This document shows, piece after piece, positions 53,460 to 62,734 of a DNA stretch of 64,000 bases. This stretch comes from Myxacorys almedinensis A (GTDB lineage Bacteria > Cyanobacteriota > Cyanobacteriia > Leptolyngbyales > Leptolyngbyaceae). The translations under genes and the position numbers were made by a program. The notes under the pieces were generated by a model. That model made no database searches. It worked only from the letters and a program-made list of their open reading frames with translations, and was not told where the DNA came from. The stretch spans positions 1 to 64,000 of the forward strand of contig NZ_WVIE01000017.1 in assembly GCF_010091945.1 (NCBI RefSeq), read 5' to 3'. The number at the start of each line of letters is the position of its first letter. Position 1 is the stretch's first letter.

Positions 53460-56400
53460 TTAATGCTGTTTGCGTCGCTTAGTCAATTTCAACCTCTGAA
53501 GGCTCAATTGCTCTAGCTCCTGTGCTTTCGTTTGCTGGTGTTGCTGCTCGGCTGCAACGATCCAGGTAATAAGTTCTTTTAATGGCACCTCCGGTTGTTC
53601 GACAATTTGACGTAAAACCGTTGAAAAACACTGTAGCCATTGATTCATAACGTCGGCATCCAATCGAGTCGGGTCATACAACAGTTGCAGCGATAACTCT
53701 GTTTCGGGAATCACTCGCACAGTGAGCGGATAGCCATTATTCACGCTGGAACTGACTCGCTGAATTTCTAACTGAGTCGATCGCTGTCTTAGAGATTCAT
53801 CGATCGGGTAATTCTCAAATACAATCAGGCTCTCAAATAGCGGTAAGCCTGGAGCAAGATCGCTCCACCTCTGAATTTGTACCAGTGGCGTGTATTCATA
53901 CTGTCGGGCTTCACTTTGTTGAACTTGAATTGCTTGAAGCCAGGGAATGAAAGCAGCAGCCGGATTAATCTGCACCCGCACAGGCAGAGTATTGATAAAC
54001 ATCCCAATCATAGAATTCGAGTCAGATAGCGTCACCGGACGACCTGCTGTTGTTGCACCAAATACTACATCCTCGCTGCCACTGTGATAACTCAATAACA
54101 GTGCCCAAACTCCCTGAATCAGCGTGTTCAGTGTTAGCCGATGCTGTTGAACCAGGGATTGCAGCGCAGCAGTTGTTTGGAGCGTGAACGATCGCGACAG
54201 AATTGCGGCTTCACTGGCTCGATCGATTTTGGCTACCGAGTTGCTGAATCGGGTTGGGGTCGTAAATCCTTGCAGCATTCGACTCCAAAAGGCTTCGGCT
54301 GAAGCAAGATCCTGGTTGATTAACCAGGTGATGTAATCCCGATAGGGACGAGTCGGCGGTGCAAGTACTGATTGTTCCTGATAGAGCCGTTCATAGGTGG
54401 CGAACACTTCCTGAAACACTAGCGGCACAGACCATCCATCTAAAATCAAATGATGGAAATGCCAGATAAATCGGTAGGTGTCTTCTGTCAGTCGGATCAG
54501 GAGAATCCGACTCAGTGGAGCTTGGTGGATTTGAAACCCACGCTGTCGATCGTCTTTCAATAAAGCGGCAATCTGGGCTTGCTGCTGTTCTGAAGACAAG
54601 TTGCGCCAGTCTGCCTCCTGCCAGGATAGGGAAGCCTGCTGTCGCACAACTTGCAAGGGTCGATCGAGTCCTTCCCAAACAAAAGCAGTCCGAAAAACAG
54701 GATGGCGATCGACGATCCGCTGCCAGGTTTGCTGGAGAACAACGGTATCCAATTTTCCGCACAAATTAAATGATAGTTGGGTGCTGTAGAGTCCGTGGTC
54801 TGGCGCATACAGCGTGTGAAACAAAATCCCCTGCTGTGCTGGAGAGAGCGGATACAAATCCTCAATCGTGCGATCGCTGCCAACTAATCGATCCAGCGTT
54901 ATTTGATCCAGTTCTGCGATCGGAAAGTCTGAAGGGGTGCTTCCTCCAGCACCAAGAGACAGGCAATGATCGATCAATGTTCTCAAGGATGCGACAAAGG
55001 CTTGCATGAGCGCGGCGATCGTGGCGGATTGATGCACTGCTTGACTGTAGGTGCAGTTGAGATGCAGTTGTCCTCCTGTGACTCCAGCCTGAATGTCCAA
55101 TAGATGATAGCGACTGCCGGACAAACTTTGCAGGGGTGCAGCAGACTCCGGCGCAAGCTCGAACAGAGAAGACTCTGGCAGCAACTGATCAAACTGACCC
55201 AGATAATTGAAGCTAACTTGGGCTTGAGGCAGCGATCGTAGTGGTTTAACAGTGTCTTGATTGAGATAACGCAGCACTCCATAGCTCAATCCACGAGTAG
55301 GAATCCGGCGTAGCTGCTCTTTAATCGATTTCAATGCCTCAGCCGGATCAGTGATATTTGTCAAATCTAGCTGTACTGGAAATAGCGTGGTAAACCAGCC
55401 AACTGTGCGCGATAGGTCTATGTCTTCCCAAAGCTGTTCGCGTCCGTGACCTTCCAGATTTACCAACAACCGGGAAGTTCCAGTCCATTGAGCGAATGCC
55501 TGAACCAGTGCGGTCAGGAGTAAGTCATTGATTTGAGTGCGATAAACAATAGGTACCTGCTGCAACAACGTCTGTGTTTCTGCCTGACTCAGATTAACGG
55601 ACAGCGTATGAGTGTTGGCAACAGTGTTAATTCCATTTGGGAAATCGATCGGAAGCAACTCTATCCAACTGCGAGACAGCCAATAGGTTTGAGTTTGTTG
55701 TAATTCCTCAGACTGTGAATAGAGTTGCAACTGTTGCGCCCACTGTTTAAAAGCAGTCGTTTTTGCAGGTAGCTGCATGGCGCGTCCCTGAAGCTGCTGC
55801 TGGTAGAGCATTTGAAAATCTTCTAACAAGATGCGCCAAGACACCCCATCCACAACCAAATGATGAATGATGAACAACAGACGACTGGATTTGCCAGCGC
55901 CAAAATTAAACCAGACCACCCGTATCAGCGCTCCCTCTGCCAGATTCAGGCTGGCTTGCAGTTGCTCGATCGCTCTAACCATTGCACTATTTTGTTGTGT
56001 GTCTGGCAGTTCAGAGAGATCGATCGCAGCACAGGGATCAGGCGACAATTCTGCATTTACCGCTTTCCAACAGTTTCCTTCTTGATAAAACCGCGATTGT
56101 AGAGCATCGTGATGGCTCAGTAACTGCTGCATCACCTGTTTGAGAACAGTGAAATCCATCTGCTGATGCACTGTTAGCAATACTGCTTGATTCCAATGGT
56201 GTGTGTCTGGCAATGACTGCTCAAAAAACCAGTGTTGAATCGGGGTCAGCGGCAGTGAACCTATGACTACCCCCTGTTCAGCTATTGCGTGAGAGGCAGT
56301 ACCAACGACGGCTGCTAGCGCCTGGATGGTCTGATGTTGAAACAACTGCTTGGGAGTTAAATGCAATCCGGCTTGATTCGCTTTTGCGATGATTTGCAGG

Positions 56401-59400
56401 CTGAGGATGGAATCCCCTCCCAATTCAAAAAAGTTATCCTGTACACCGATTGTCTCGATCGCCAATACCTGCGACCAGATCCCTACAAGCTGCTGCTCAA
56501 CAGGCGTTTGGGGAGCGATGTAGCGAGCGGCTAACCTCGATCGAGCTATCTCCGGCGCGGGTAGGGCGCGGCGATCGATCTTTCCACTGGGAGTTAGCGG
56601 CATCTGTTCCAGCCAGACGAAGGCTGAAGGAATCATATGCTCTGGCAATCGCTGGTTCAGCCAGTTTCGTAATGCCTGAATTGTAATTTCCTCGTGATTT
56701 CGGAGAACTCCGTAGGCAACCAGATGCTTCTGTCCGGTTGCTTCTTCCCGCGCCACTACCACTGCTTCCCGTATCTGGGGGTACTGACTCAAGACCGCTT
56801 CAATTTCACCTAACTCAATCCGGAATCCCCGAATTTTGACTTGGTAATCCGTCCGACCCAAAAATTCAATCGCTCCATCCGCCCGATAGCGAGCTAGATC
56901 GCCTGTGCGGTAGAGCCTTGCTCCCGGTACATCACTAAAAGGATGCGAAATAAATCGTTCTGCTGTGAGTGCCGGACGATCGAGATAGCCTCTTGCCAAA
57001 CCCATCCCGCCGATGTAAAGCTCACCAGGAACCCCAATTGGTACAGGCTGCAAGGAGTGATCAAGCAAGTGAATTTGCGTATTAGCAATTGGGCGACCGA
57101 TCAGAACCGTGAATTGCCCAGAATGGCGATCGCATTCCCAGTACGTCACATCGATCGCGGCTTCGGTGGGTCCATAGAGATTATGTAAGGTGGCATCTAG
57201 TTGCTCAAAAAAGCGATTTTGTAGCTCCACAGGTAAGGCTTCACCACTGCAAAAAACCTGTCGGATACAACAGCAGGCTTCTGATAATTTCGGCTCCTCC
57301 AGAAAGACCTGAAGCATAGACGGAACAAAATGCAGCACAGAAATATTTTGTTCTGTAATCAGCCCGACGAGGTAGGCACTGTCTCGATGTCCCCCTGGTT
57401 GAGCCATCACTAGACAAGCACCCGTAGCAAGCGTCCAGAAGAATTCCCAGACCGATACATCAAAGCTAAACGGCGTTTTTTGAAGGACGCGATCGCGGGG
57501 CGTTAACTGATACGTTGCTTGCATCCAGCAGAGACGATTATCAATGCCTCGATGGGTATTCATCACTCCTTTCGGCTTGCCTGTAGAGCCAGAAGTGTAA
57601 ATCACATACGCTAAATTCTCTAAGCTGGCAACAGGGTTAGGATTAGTGGAGCATTCCTGAGCAATCTGCTCCCAGTCGGTATCTAGACAAAGAATTTGCC
57701 CCTGAAATTCCGAGACGATCGGCTTCAAATGCTGTTGGGTTAGTAAAATCGGGACTTGAGCGTCTGTCATCACAAACGCTAATCGATCGCATGGATAGTC
57801 TGGATCAAGGGGCACGTAGGCTCCGCCAGCCTTAAGAACTGCCAGCAGTGCGATCGCCATTTCTAGCGATCGCTCCAGGCAAATTCCTACTCGCACCTCT
57901 GCTCTGACTCCTAATCGATGTAGGAAATGAGCGAGTTGATTGGCGCGAGTATTTAATTCTCGATAGGAAAGGTGTTGCCCTTCAAACACAACGGCGATCG
58001 CGTCGGGAGTTTTCTCGACTTGTCTTTCTACCCGCTGATGCAAACAAAGCTGCTCTGGATAAACAACCTGGGTTTGATTCCATTGAATCAGGAGTTGCTG
58101 TTCTGCTGCGGTCAGTAACGGTAGCTGACTGAGGCGCTGCCGTGGATTGGTGACGATTCCTTCCAACAACATTTGCAGGTGTCCGATCAATCGCTCTATT
58201 GTATCGGCTGCAAACAAATCACAGTTATATTCTAGTCCGCCTAACAATCCTTGTTCAGTTTCACTAAAGAGAAGCGATAAATCAAACTTGGCAGTGCTAC
58301 TCTCCAAGGGTTGAGGAGTGATTGTTAGCTCTGGTAATACCAATGCAGTTGTTGGCACATTTTGCACCCCAAACATGACCTGAAACAGGGGAGCATGGCT
58401 CAATGTCCGCTCCAAATTGAGCGCTTCGATCAGTTGCTCAAACGGGAGATCCTGATGAGTGTAAGCCTGCAAAGTTGCTTCTCGCACCCGCGCCAGTAAC
58501 TCACTGAATGGGGGATCGCCCGATAGATCCGTTCGCAGAACCAGTGTGTTAACGAAGCAGCCAATCAAGGATTCCGTCACACTTTGGGTGCGATTGGCGA
58601 TCGGCGTACCAACCAAAATATCCGTTTGCTGAGTATAGCGATATAGCAGCGTCGTGAAGGCTGCCAGCAGGGTCATGAATAGCGTGGCGTTGTGCTGCTG
58701 ACTCAGTTGCTTGAGCTTAGGAGTGAGAGAAGCCGAAAGTTGCAGCCAGCAGCTTTTTCCTCGAAAGGTTTGAACCGGAGGACGTGGATAATCTGTGGGT
58801 AGCGATAACAGCGATGGTAAAGGGTGCAAATGCTCCTTCCAGTAGGATAGGTGCGTGTTCAGTCGATCGCCCTTGAGAGATTCACGCTGCCAGTAAGCAA
58901 AATCGGCATATTGAATCGGGAGTTCTGGCAATGGAGAGGGATTGCCTTGAGAAAAAGCACGGTAAAGAACCACCAATTCACGCATCAATACCTGCGCTGA
59001 CCAAGCATCCGAGACAATGTGGTGAATCGTACATAAAATCACGTGCTCAGAGGATCGCAACCGCAGCAGTGTGATTCGTAAAAGCGGAACCTGACTCAGA
59101 TCAAACGGTTTTTGAGCCGCTTCGATCGTAAGGCGCTGAATTTCTGTTTGCTGTTGAGCAGTCGATTTTTCGGACAAATCTACTACAGGAATTTTCAGAG
59201 TGACAATCGGATGGATCACCTGGAGCGGTTGCCCTTGGTGCGCGACAAAACCGCTCCGCAGCACTTCGTGACGTTGCAGAATTTCATTCAAACTCTGCTC
59301 CAACGCTGGAACATTCAAACAACCTTGCAAGTGCAGAACTGTGGGAATGTTGTAAACAGCATTCTCTGGCTCTAACTGATTCAAGATCCACATTCGCTGC

Positions 59401-59561
59401 TGCGAAAAAGACAGCGGGTTCCCTACCTGTGCAGGGCGACGAGCCACGATCGACTGCTGGCTAGAATCCATAGATTCACCGCGCAGACGCTTTTCCAGAA
59501 GGGCGCGTTTTGCGTCTGAAAGCTGCGATTTTCGAGTTGCGATCGAGTCGTTGTGCTGCAT
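53460..59561 (-). CDS. NRPS, C-A(Ser)-PCP-E-C
   Basis: A 2033-residue protein. The first C domain (about 50-480) has HHIVSDAWS, an HHxxxDA variant. The A domain (about 500-1010) has YTSGSTGKPKG, SFDVSVWEFF and NLYGPTEAA. Its code reads DVWHFSLIDK, close to the serine code DVWHLSLIDK. The PCP is at DNFFELGGDSILSLQI. An epimerisation domain follows (LPLTPIQHWFFEQ, IHHLVVDGVSWR). Then a second C domain (about 1575-2010) opens LYPLSPAQQGILFHTL with HFHHLILDGWS and ends the protein without an A domain. That C domain would accept D-Ser and join it to the Asp loaded by the protein at 47861. It begins six bases after the previous gene. Confidence 0.93.
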   Translation of the reverse strand: MQHNDSIATRKSQLSDAKRALLEKRLRGESMDSSQQSIVARRPAQVGNPLSFSQQRMWILNQLEPENAVYNIPTVLHLQGCLNVPALEQSLNEILQRHEVLRSGFVAHQGQPLQVIHPIVTLKIPVVDLSEKSTAQQQTEIQRLTIEAAQKPFDLSQVPLLRITLLRLRSSEHVILCTIHHIVSDAWSAQVLMRELVVLYRAFSQGNPSPLPELPIQYADFAYWQRESLKGDRLNTHLSYWKEHLHPLPSLLSLPTDYPRPPVQTFRGKSCWLQLSASLTPKLKQLSQQHNATLFMTLLAAFTTLLYRYTQQTDILVGTPIANRTQSVTESLIGCFVNTLVLRTDLSGDPPFSELLARVREATLQAYTHQDLPFEQLIEALNLERTLSHAPLFQVMFGVQNVPTTALVLPELTITPQPLESSTAKFDLSLLFSETEQGLLGGLEYNCDLFAADTIERLIGHLQMLLEGIVTNPRQRLSQLPLLTAAEQQLLIQWNQTQVVYPEQLCLHQRVERQVEKTPDAIAVVFEGQHLSYRELNTRANQLAHFLHRLGVRAEVRVGICLERSLEMAIALLAVLKAGGAYVPLDPDYPCDRLAFVMTDAQVPILLTQQHLKPIVSEFQGQILCLDTDWEQIAQECSTNPNPVASLENLAYVIYTSGSTGKPKGVMNTHRGIDNRLCWMQATYQLTPRDRVLQKTPFSFDVSVWEFFWTLATGACLVMAQPGGHRDSAYLVGLITEQNISVLHFVPSMLQVFLEEPKLSEACCCIRQVFCSGEALPVELQNRFFEQLDATLHNLYGPTEAAIDVTYWECDRHSGQFTVLIGRPIANTQIHLLDHSLQPVPIGVPGELYIGGMGLARGYLDRPALTAERFISHPFSDVPGARLYRTGDLARYRADGAIEFLGRTDYQVKIRGFRIELGEIEAVLSQYPQIREAVVVAREEATGQKHLVAYGVLRNHEEITIQALRNWLNQRLPEHMIPSAFVWLEQMPLTPSGKIDRRALPAPEIARSRLAARYIAPQTPVEQQLVGIWSQVLAIETIGVQDNFFELGGDSILSLQIIAKANQAGLHLTPKQLFQHQTIQALAAVVGTASHAIAEQGVVIGSLPLTPIQHWFFEQSLPDTHHWNQAVLLTVHQQMDFTVLKQVMQQLLSHHDALQSRFYQEGNCWKAVNAELSPDPCAAIDLSELPDTQQNSAMVRAIEQLQASLNLAEGALIRVVWFNFGAGKSSRLLFIIHHLVVDGVSWRILLEDFQMLYQQQLQGRAMQLPAKTTAFKQWAQQLQLYSQSEELQQTQTYWLSRSWIELLPIDFPNGINTVANTHTLSVNLSQAETQTLLQQVPIVYRTQINDLLLTALVQAFAQWTGTSRLLVNLEGHGREQLWEDIDLSRTVGWFTTLFPVQLDLTNITDPAEALKSIKEQLRRIPTRGLSYGVLRYLNQDTVKPLRSLPQAQVSFNYLGQFDQLLPESSLFELAPESAAPLQSLSGSRYHLLDIQAGVTGGQLHLNCTYSQAVHQSATIAALMQAFVASLRTLIDHCLSLGAGGSTPSDFPIAELDQITLDRLVGSDRTIEDLYPLSPAQQGILFHTLYAPDHGLYSTQLSFNLCGKLDTVVLQQTWQRIVDRHPVFRTAFVWEGLDRPLQVVRQQASLSWQEADWRNLSSEQQQAQIAALLKDDRQRGFQIHQAPLSRILLIRLTEDTYRFIWHFHHLILDGWSVPLVFQEVFATYERLYQEQSVLAPPTRPYRDYITWLINQDLASAEAFWSRMLQGFTTPTRFSNSVAKIDRASEAAILSRSFTLQTTAALQSLVQQHRLTLNTLIQGVWALLLSYHSGSEDVVFGATTAGRPVTLSDSNSMIGMFINTLPVRVQINPAAAFIPWLQAIQVQQSEARQYEYTPLVQIQRWSDLAPGLPLFESLIVFENYPIDESLRQRSTQLEIQRVSSSVNNGYPLTVRVIPETELSLQLLYDPTRLDADVMNQWLQCFSTVLRQIVEQPEVPLKELITWIVAAEQQHQQTKAQELEQLSLQRLKLTKRRKQH

Positions 59562-59567
59562 AATCTT

Positions 59568-62500
59568 CTATCCCACCTTTTGAACAAGTTCTTGCGCTTC
59601 TGTTTCGGTTAGTTCTTCAATTTCCACCAGCAGGATTGCCTCGATCTGCTCAGCGACCTCTGCAACCGTATGCGCCTCAAATAGTTGACGCAGTGGAAGT
59701 TCCACCTGAAAGGTCTGGCGTAATCGAGCTAGTACTTGAGTTGCCAACAGGGAGTGTCCGCCTAGCTCAAAGAAGTTGTCGTAAATGCCAACCGTTTCCA
59801 ATCCCAGAATTTCTGACCAGATGGCGGCGATCGTCGTTTCAACCGAATTGCGAGGCGCAACATAAGATTGGGCAGATCTAGCTTTTTCAGGTAGCGGCAG
59901 TGCGTGACGATCGACTTTACCGTTGATAGTTAGTGGCAGTGCTTTTAACTCCACAAAGGTAGCAGGAATCATATATTCCGGTAGTTTCTGCTTCAAAAAT
60001 TGGCGGAGTTCTAACACAGGAATTGAGATGGTAGATTTCAGTACTACGTAAGCTGTTAGCACCAGATTTTTGGGATCATCTTCCCTCAACAGCACGACGG
60101 ATTCTTTCACATCTCGATGGTGCAACAATAACGCTTCAATTTCTCCCAACTCAATCCGAAATCCATGCAGTTTAACTTGTTGGTCAACGCGCCCCAAAAA
60201 TTCCAGGTTGCCGTCGGGTAAATATCGAACCAAATCTCCGGTTTTGTAGAGCCGCTGATTAAGCTGATGAGAGATGAACTTTTCAGCAGTTAGATCAGGA
60301 CGATTCAAATACCCTCGCGCCAGTCCTGCACCACCGATATAAAGTTCACCTGCGACTCCGATCGACACAGGATTTCCGCTGCCATCCAGAACATAAAGTT
60401 GCGTGTTGTCGATCGCTCGCCCGATTGGCACTGTTTCAGAGATGCGCTCGGCTAAAGACTCCGGTTTAACCGCGTAAGTGAGTACCCCCACTGTTGTTTC
60501 CGTAGGTCCATAATGATTAAAAATTTCACAGGTAGGCATCTGTTGCTGAATCTGCTCAATTAAGCTCCAACGGCAAACTTCTCCGCCCAAAATTAATCGC
60601 TGTCGGGGCAAAATTTTGGTTGAATCTGGACAATCGAGTAAGGCTTGTAGATGGGAGGGAACAATTTTGAGACAATCGATCGGGTGCTGGCTAAAATATT
60701 CAACCAGCGCTTGGGCATCACAGGTGCGCTCAGCCGCAATGATATGTAAACAGCCGCCACTACAGAGACAGGGAAACAGCATCGTATAGCTGAGGTCGGC
60801 TGCCAGTGTGGATACGATCGCATAGCTGGCGTTTGGTGGAAAATTCAACCTTGCTGAAATGCTGTGCAGGTAGTTGAGAATCTGCCGATGTTCAATCGCC
60901 ACTCCCTTGGGTTGCCCAGTCGAACCAGAGGTGTAAATGATGTAGGCAATGTTTGTCGGGGCGATCGCAAGGTTGGGATTCTCAGAACTGGATTGAGCGA
61001 TCGTTGCTTGATCGTGATCCAAACAAATTACCTGGGACAACGGTTCAGGCAGGCGGTTCAATAACGATCTCTGGGTGATGACGATCGGCACTTGAGCATC
61101 CTGTAAGCGAAACTCTAAGCCAGCAGTTGGTAAGGCTGGATCTAGCGGCAGGTAAGCACTTCCTGCTTTCAGGACTGCCAAAATTGCGATAATTAGCTCT
61201 AACGATCGCTCCAAATAGATCGCAATTGGAATATCTGGTACAGCCCCGCATTGTTGCAAGTAATGAGCTAATCGGTTAGCTTGATTGTTTAATTCTCGAT
61301 AAGTCATCGAGTGATTCTCAAATACCAAAGCAATGGCATCGGGAGTTCGCTCAACTTGCTGTTCAAATTGCTGAGGCAAACACTCGTTAAGTGGATGATC
61401 AACTGCTGTGTTGTTCCATTGAACTAGCAGTTGATCACGGTCTTCCGCACTCAAAAGATTAAGTTGAGCGATCGAACATTCTGGTTGACTGGCACTGTCA
61501 AGTAGAGTCTGTAGCTGAGATGCGAGACGCGCGATCGCTTGAGTAGAAAACAAGTTGGAATTGTACTGCAACTCTATCGTTAGATGACCTGCTTGGGTAA
61601 AGCTGTTGAGTTTTAGGTCGAAGCGATCGCTATAAACCTGCTGCCGTTCAATTTCCCAGGATAGTTCTGACACGGATTGGGATAACTGCTCAGAAAACTC
61701 AAAGCTTAAAGGAAAGAATTCTTGATCCTTCAATCCATCAAACCTGTCCTGCCACTCCTCCATTTCCTGCCAAGTTTGATGAATCTGACGCAACACTTCG
61801 CTGAATAACATCTCTTCTGTTAAACAACTCTTTAATGGTAAAGACTGGCTCAATAAGCCAACAACAGACTCTAATTCTTCATACTGTTGATAGCTCCAAA
61901 CAACTCCGGTCGTGATCTCTGTTTGTCCAGTAAGCCGCCTGATCAACACCTGCCAGCACGCTAGTAGAAAGAGCGCGATCGATACACCATACCGCTCTGC
62001 TGTCGCTTGAATTTGAGTGTTAATTTCAGGCGAGAGGGGAACAGAATAAACCTGTGGCTTAAATGAAGTGATACCATCTGAGATCACTCTAAATGGCAAC
62101 TTTAATGAGGTTAGCTGCGAATTTTGCTGCCAGTACGATTCCGCAATGTTGTTTTCTTCTAACAGTTCATTCTGCCACTCTGAGAACTGCACATACTGCA
62201 CCACTTCCTCTGGTGAAATTTGATCAGTTGAGTTGTGCGTGTAAGCTTGAAATAGATCCTTTAGCAAATTTTGCAGACTTTTTGTATCTGCACAGAGCGC
62301 AGGCAATGTCAGAACTAACAAGAATTTCTGGGGTGACAGTGCAAGTAAGAGCGATCGCAATAATGGTAACTGCTCTAGATTATCGAACTCGCCTTGCTCC
62401 GCTGTAATTAACTGTTCGATCTGAGAGGCTTGGGTTTTAGAATCTTCAGCGCTTAGATCGAGGTGTCGCCAGTTAATTGAAGCTACAGGATGAATAACTT

Positions 62501-62717
62501 GCAGCGGTTGTTTCATCCCAGCCCGACGACCAAACGTAGTTCGTAAACTGTCATGGCGATTCACGACAGCTTGGAGAGCGGCGTGTAGGCGATCGACATC
62601 AATCTCTCTCAACCGAATCACAGATTGAGCAACATAGCGATCACCAGATGCCTGTAGCGCCCATAATCGATTTTGTTGAGGAGACAACCTGTATCCTGTA
62701 ATGATTGGGTCTTGCAT
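59568..62717 (-). CDS. NRPS, inactive-C/interface-A(Asp)-PCP
   Basis: A 1049-residue module closely paralleling the protein at 47861 (YRLSPQQNRLWALQ start). The first domain lacks HHxxxDG and reads LTLPALCADTKSL in its place. The A domain has YTSGSTGQPKG and NHYGPTETT. Its specificity positions read DLTKIGHVGK, the Asp type, identical to the other Asp module. The PCP is at DNFFELGGHSLLATQV, with a short acidic tail (LTETEAQELVQKVG) that may dock to the next protein. There is no epimerisation domain, so this residue should stay L. It follows the C/hydroxylase fusion by 17 bases. Confidence 0.91.
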   Translation of the reverse strand: MQDPIITGYRLSPQQNRLWALQASGDRYVAQSVIRLREIDVDRLHAALQAVVNRHDSLRTTFGRRAGMKQPLQVIHPVASINWRHLDLSAEDSKTQASQIEQLITAEQGEFDNLEQLPLLRSLLLALSPQKFLLVLTLPALCADTKSLQNLLKDLFQAYTHNSTDQISPEEVVQYVQFSEWQNELLEENNIAESYWQQNSQLTSLKLPFRVISDGITSFKPQVYSVPLSPEINTQIQATAERYGVSIALFLLACWQVLIRRLTGQTEITTGVVWSYQQYEELESVVGLLSQSLPLKSCLTEEMLFSEVLRQIHQTWQEMEEWQDRFDGLKDQEFFPLSFEFSEQLSQSVSELSWEIERQQVYSDRFDLKLNSFTQAGHLTIELQYNSNLFSTQAIARLASQLQTLLDSASQPECSIAQLNLLSAEDRDQLLVQWNNTAVDHPLNECLPQQFEQQVERTPDAIALVFENHSMTYRELNNQANRLAHYLQQCGAVPDIPIAIYLERSLELIIAILAVLKAGSAYLPLDPALPTAGLEFRLQDAQVPIVITQRSLLNRLPEPLSQVICLDHDQATIAQSSSENPNLAIAPTNIAYIIYTSGSTGQPKGVAIEHRQILNYLHSISARLNFPPNASYAIVSTLAADLSYTMLFPCLCSGGCLHIIAAERTCDAQALVEYFSQHPIDCLKIVPSHLQALLDCPDSTKILPRQRLILGGEVCRWSLIEQIQQQMPTCEIFNHYGPTETTVGVLTYAVKPESLAERISETVPIGRAIDNTQLYVLDGSGNPVSIGVAGELYIGGAGLARGYLNRPDLTAEKFISHQLNQRLYKTGDLVRYLPDGNLEFLGRVDQQVKLHGFRIELGEIEALLLHHRDVKESVVLLREDDPKNLVLTAYVVLKSTISIPVLELRQFLKQKLPEYMIPATFVELKALPLTINGKVDRHALPLPEKARSAQSYVAPRNSVETTIAAIWSEILGLETVGIYDNFFELGGHSLLATQVLARLRQTFQVELPLRQLFEAHTVAEVAEQIEAILLVEIEELTETEAQELVQKVG

Positions 62718-62734
62718 AGATGTATTTCTCCCGT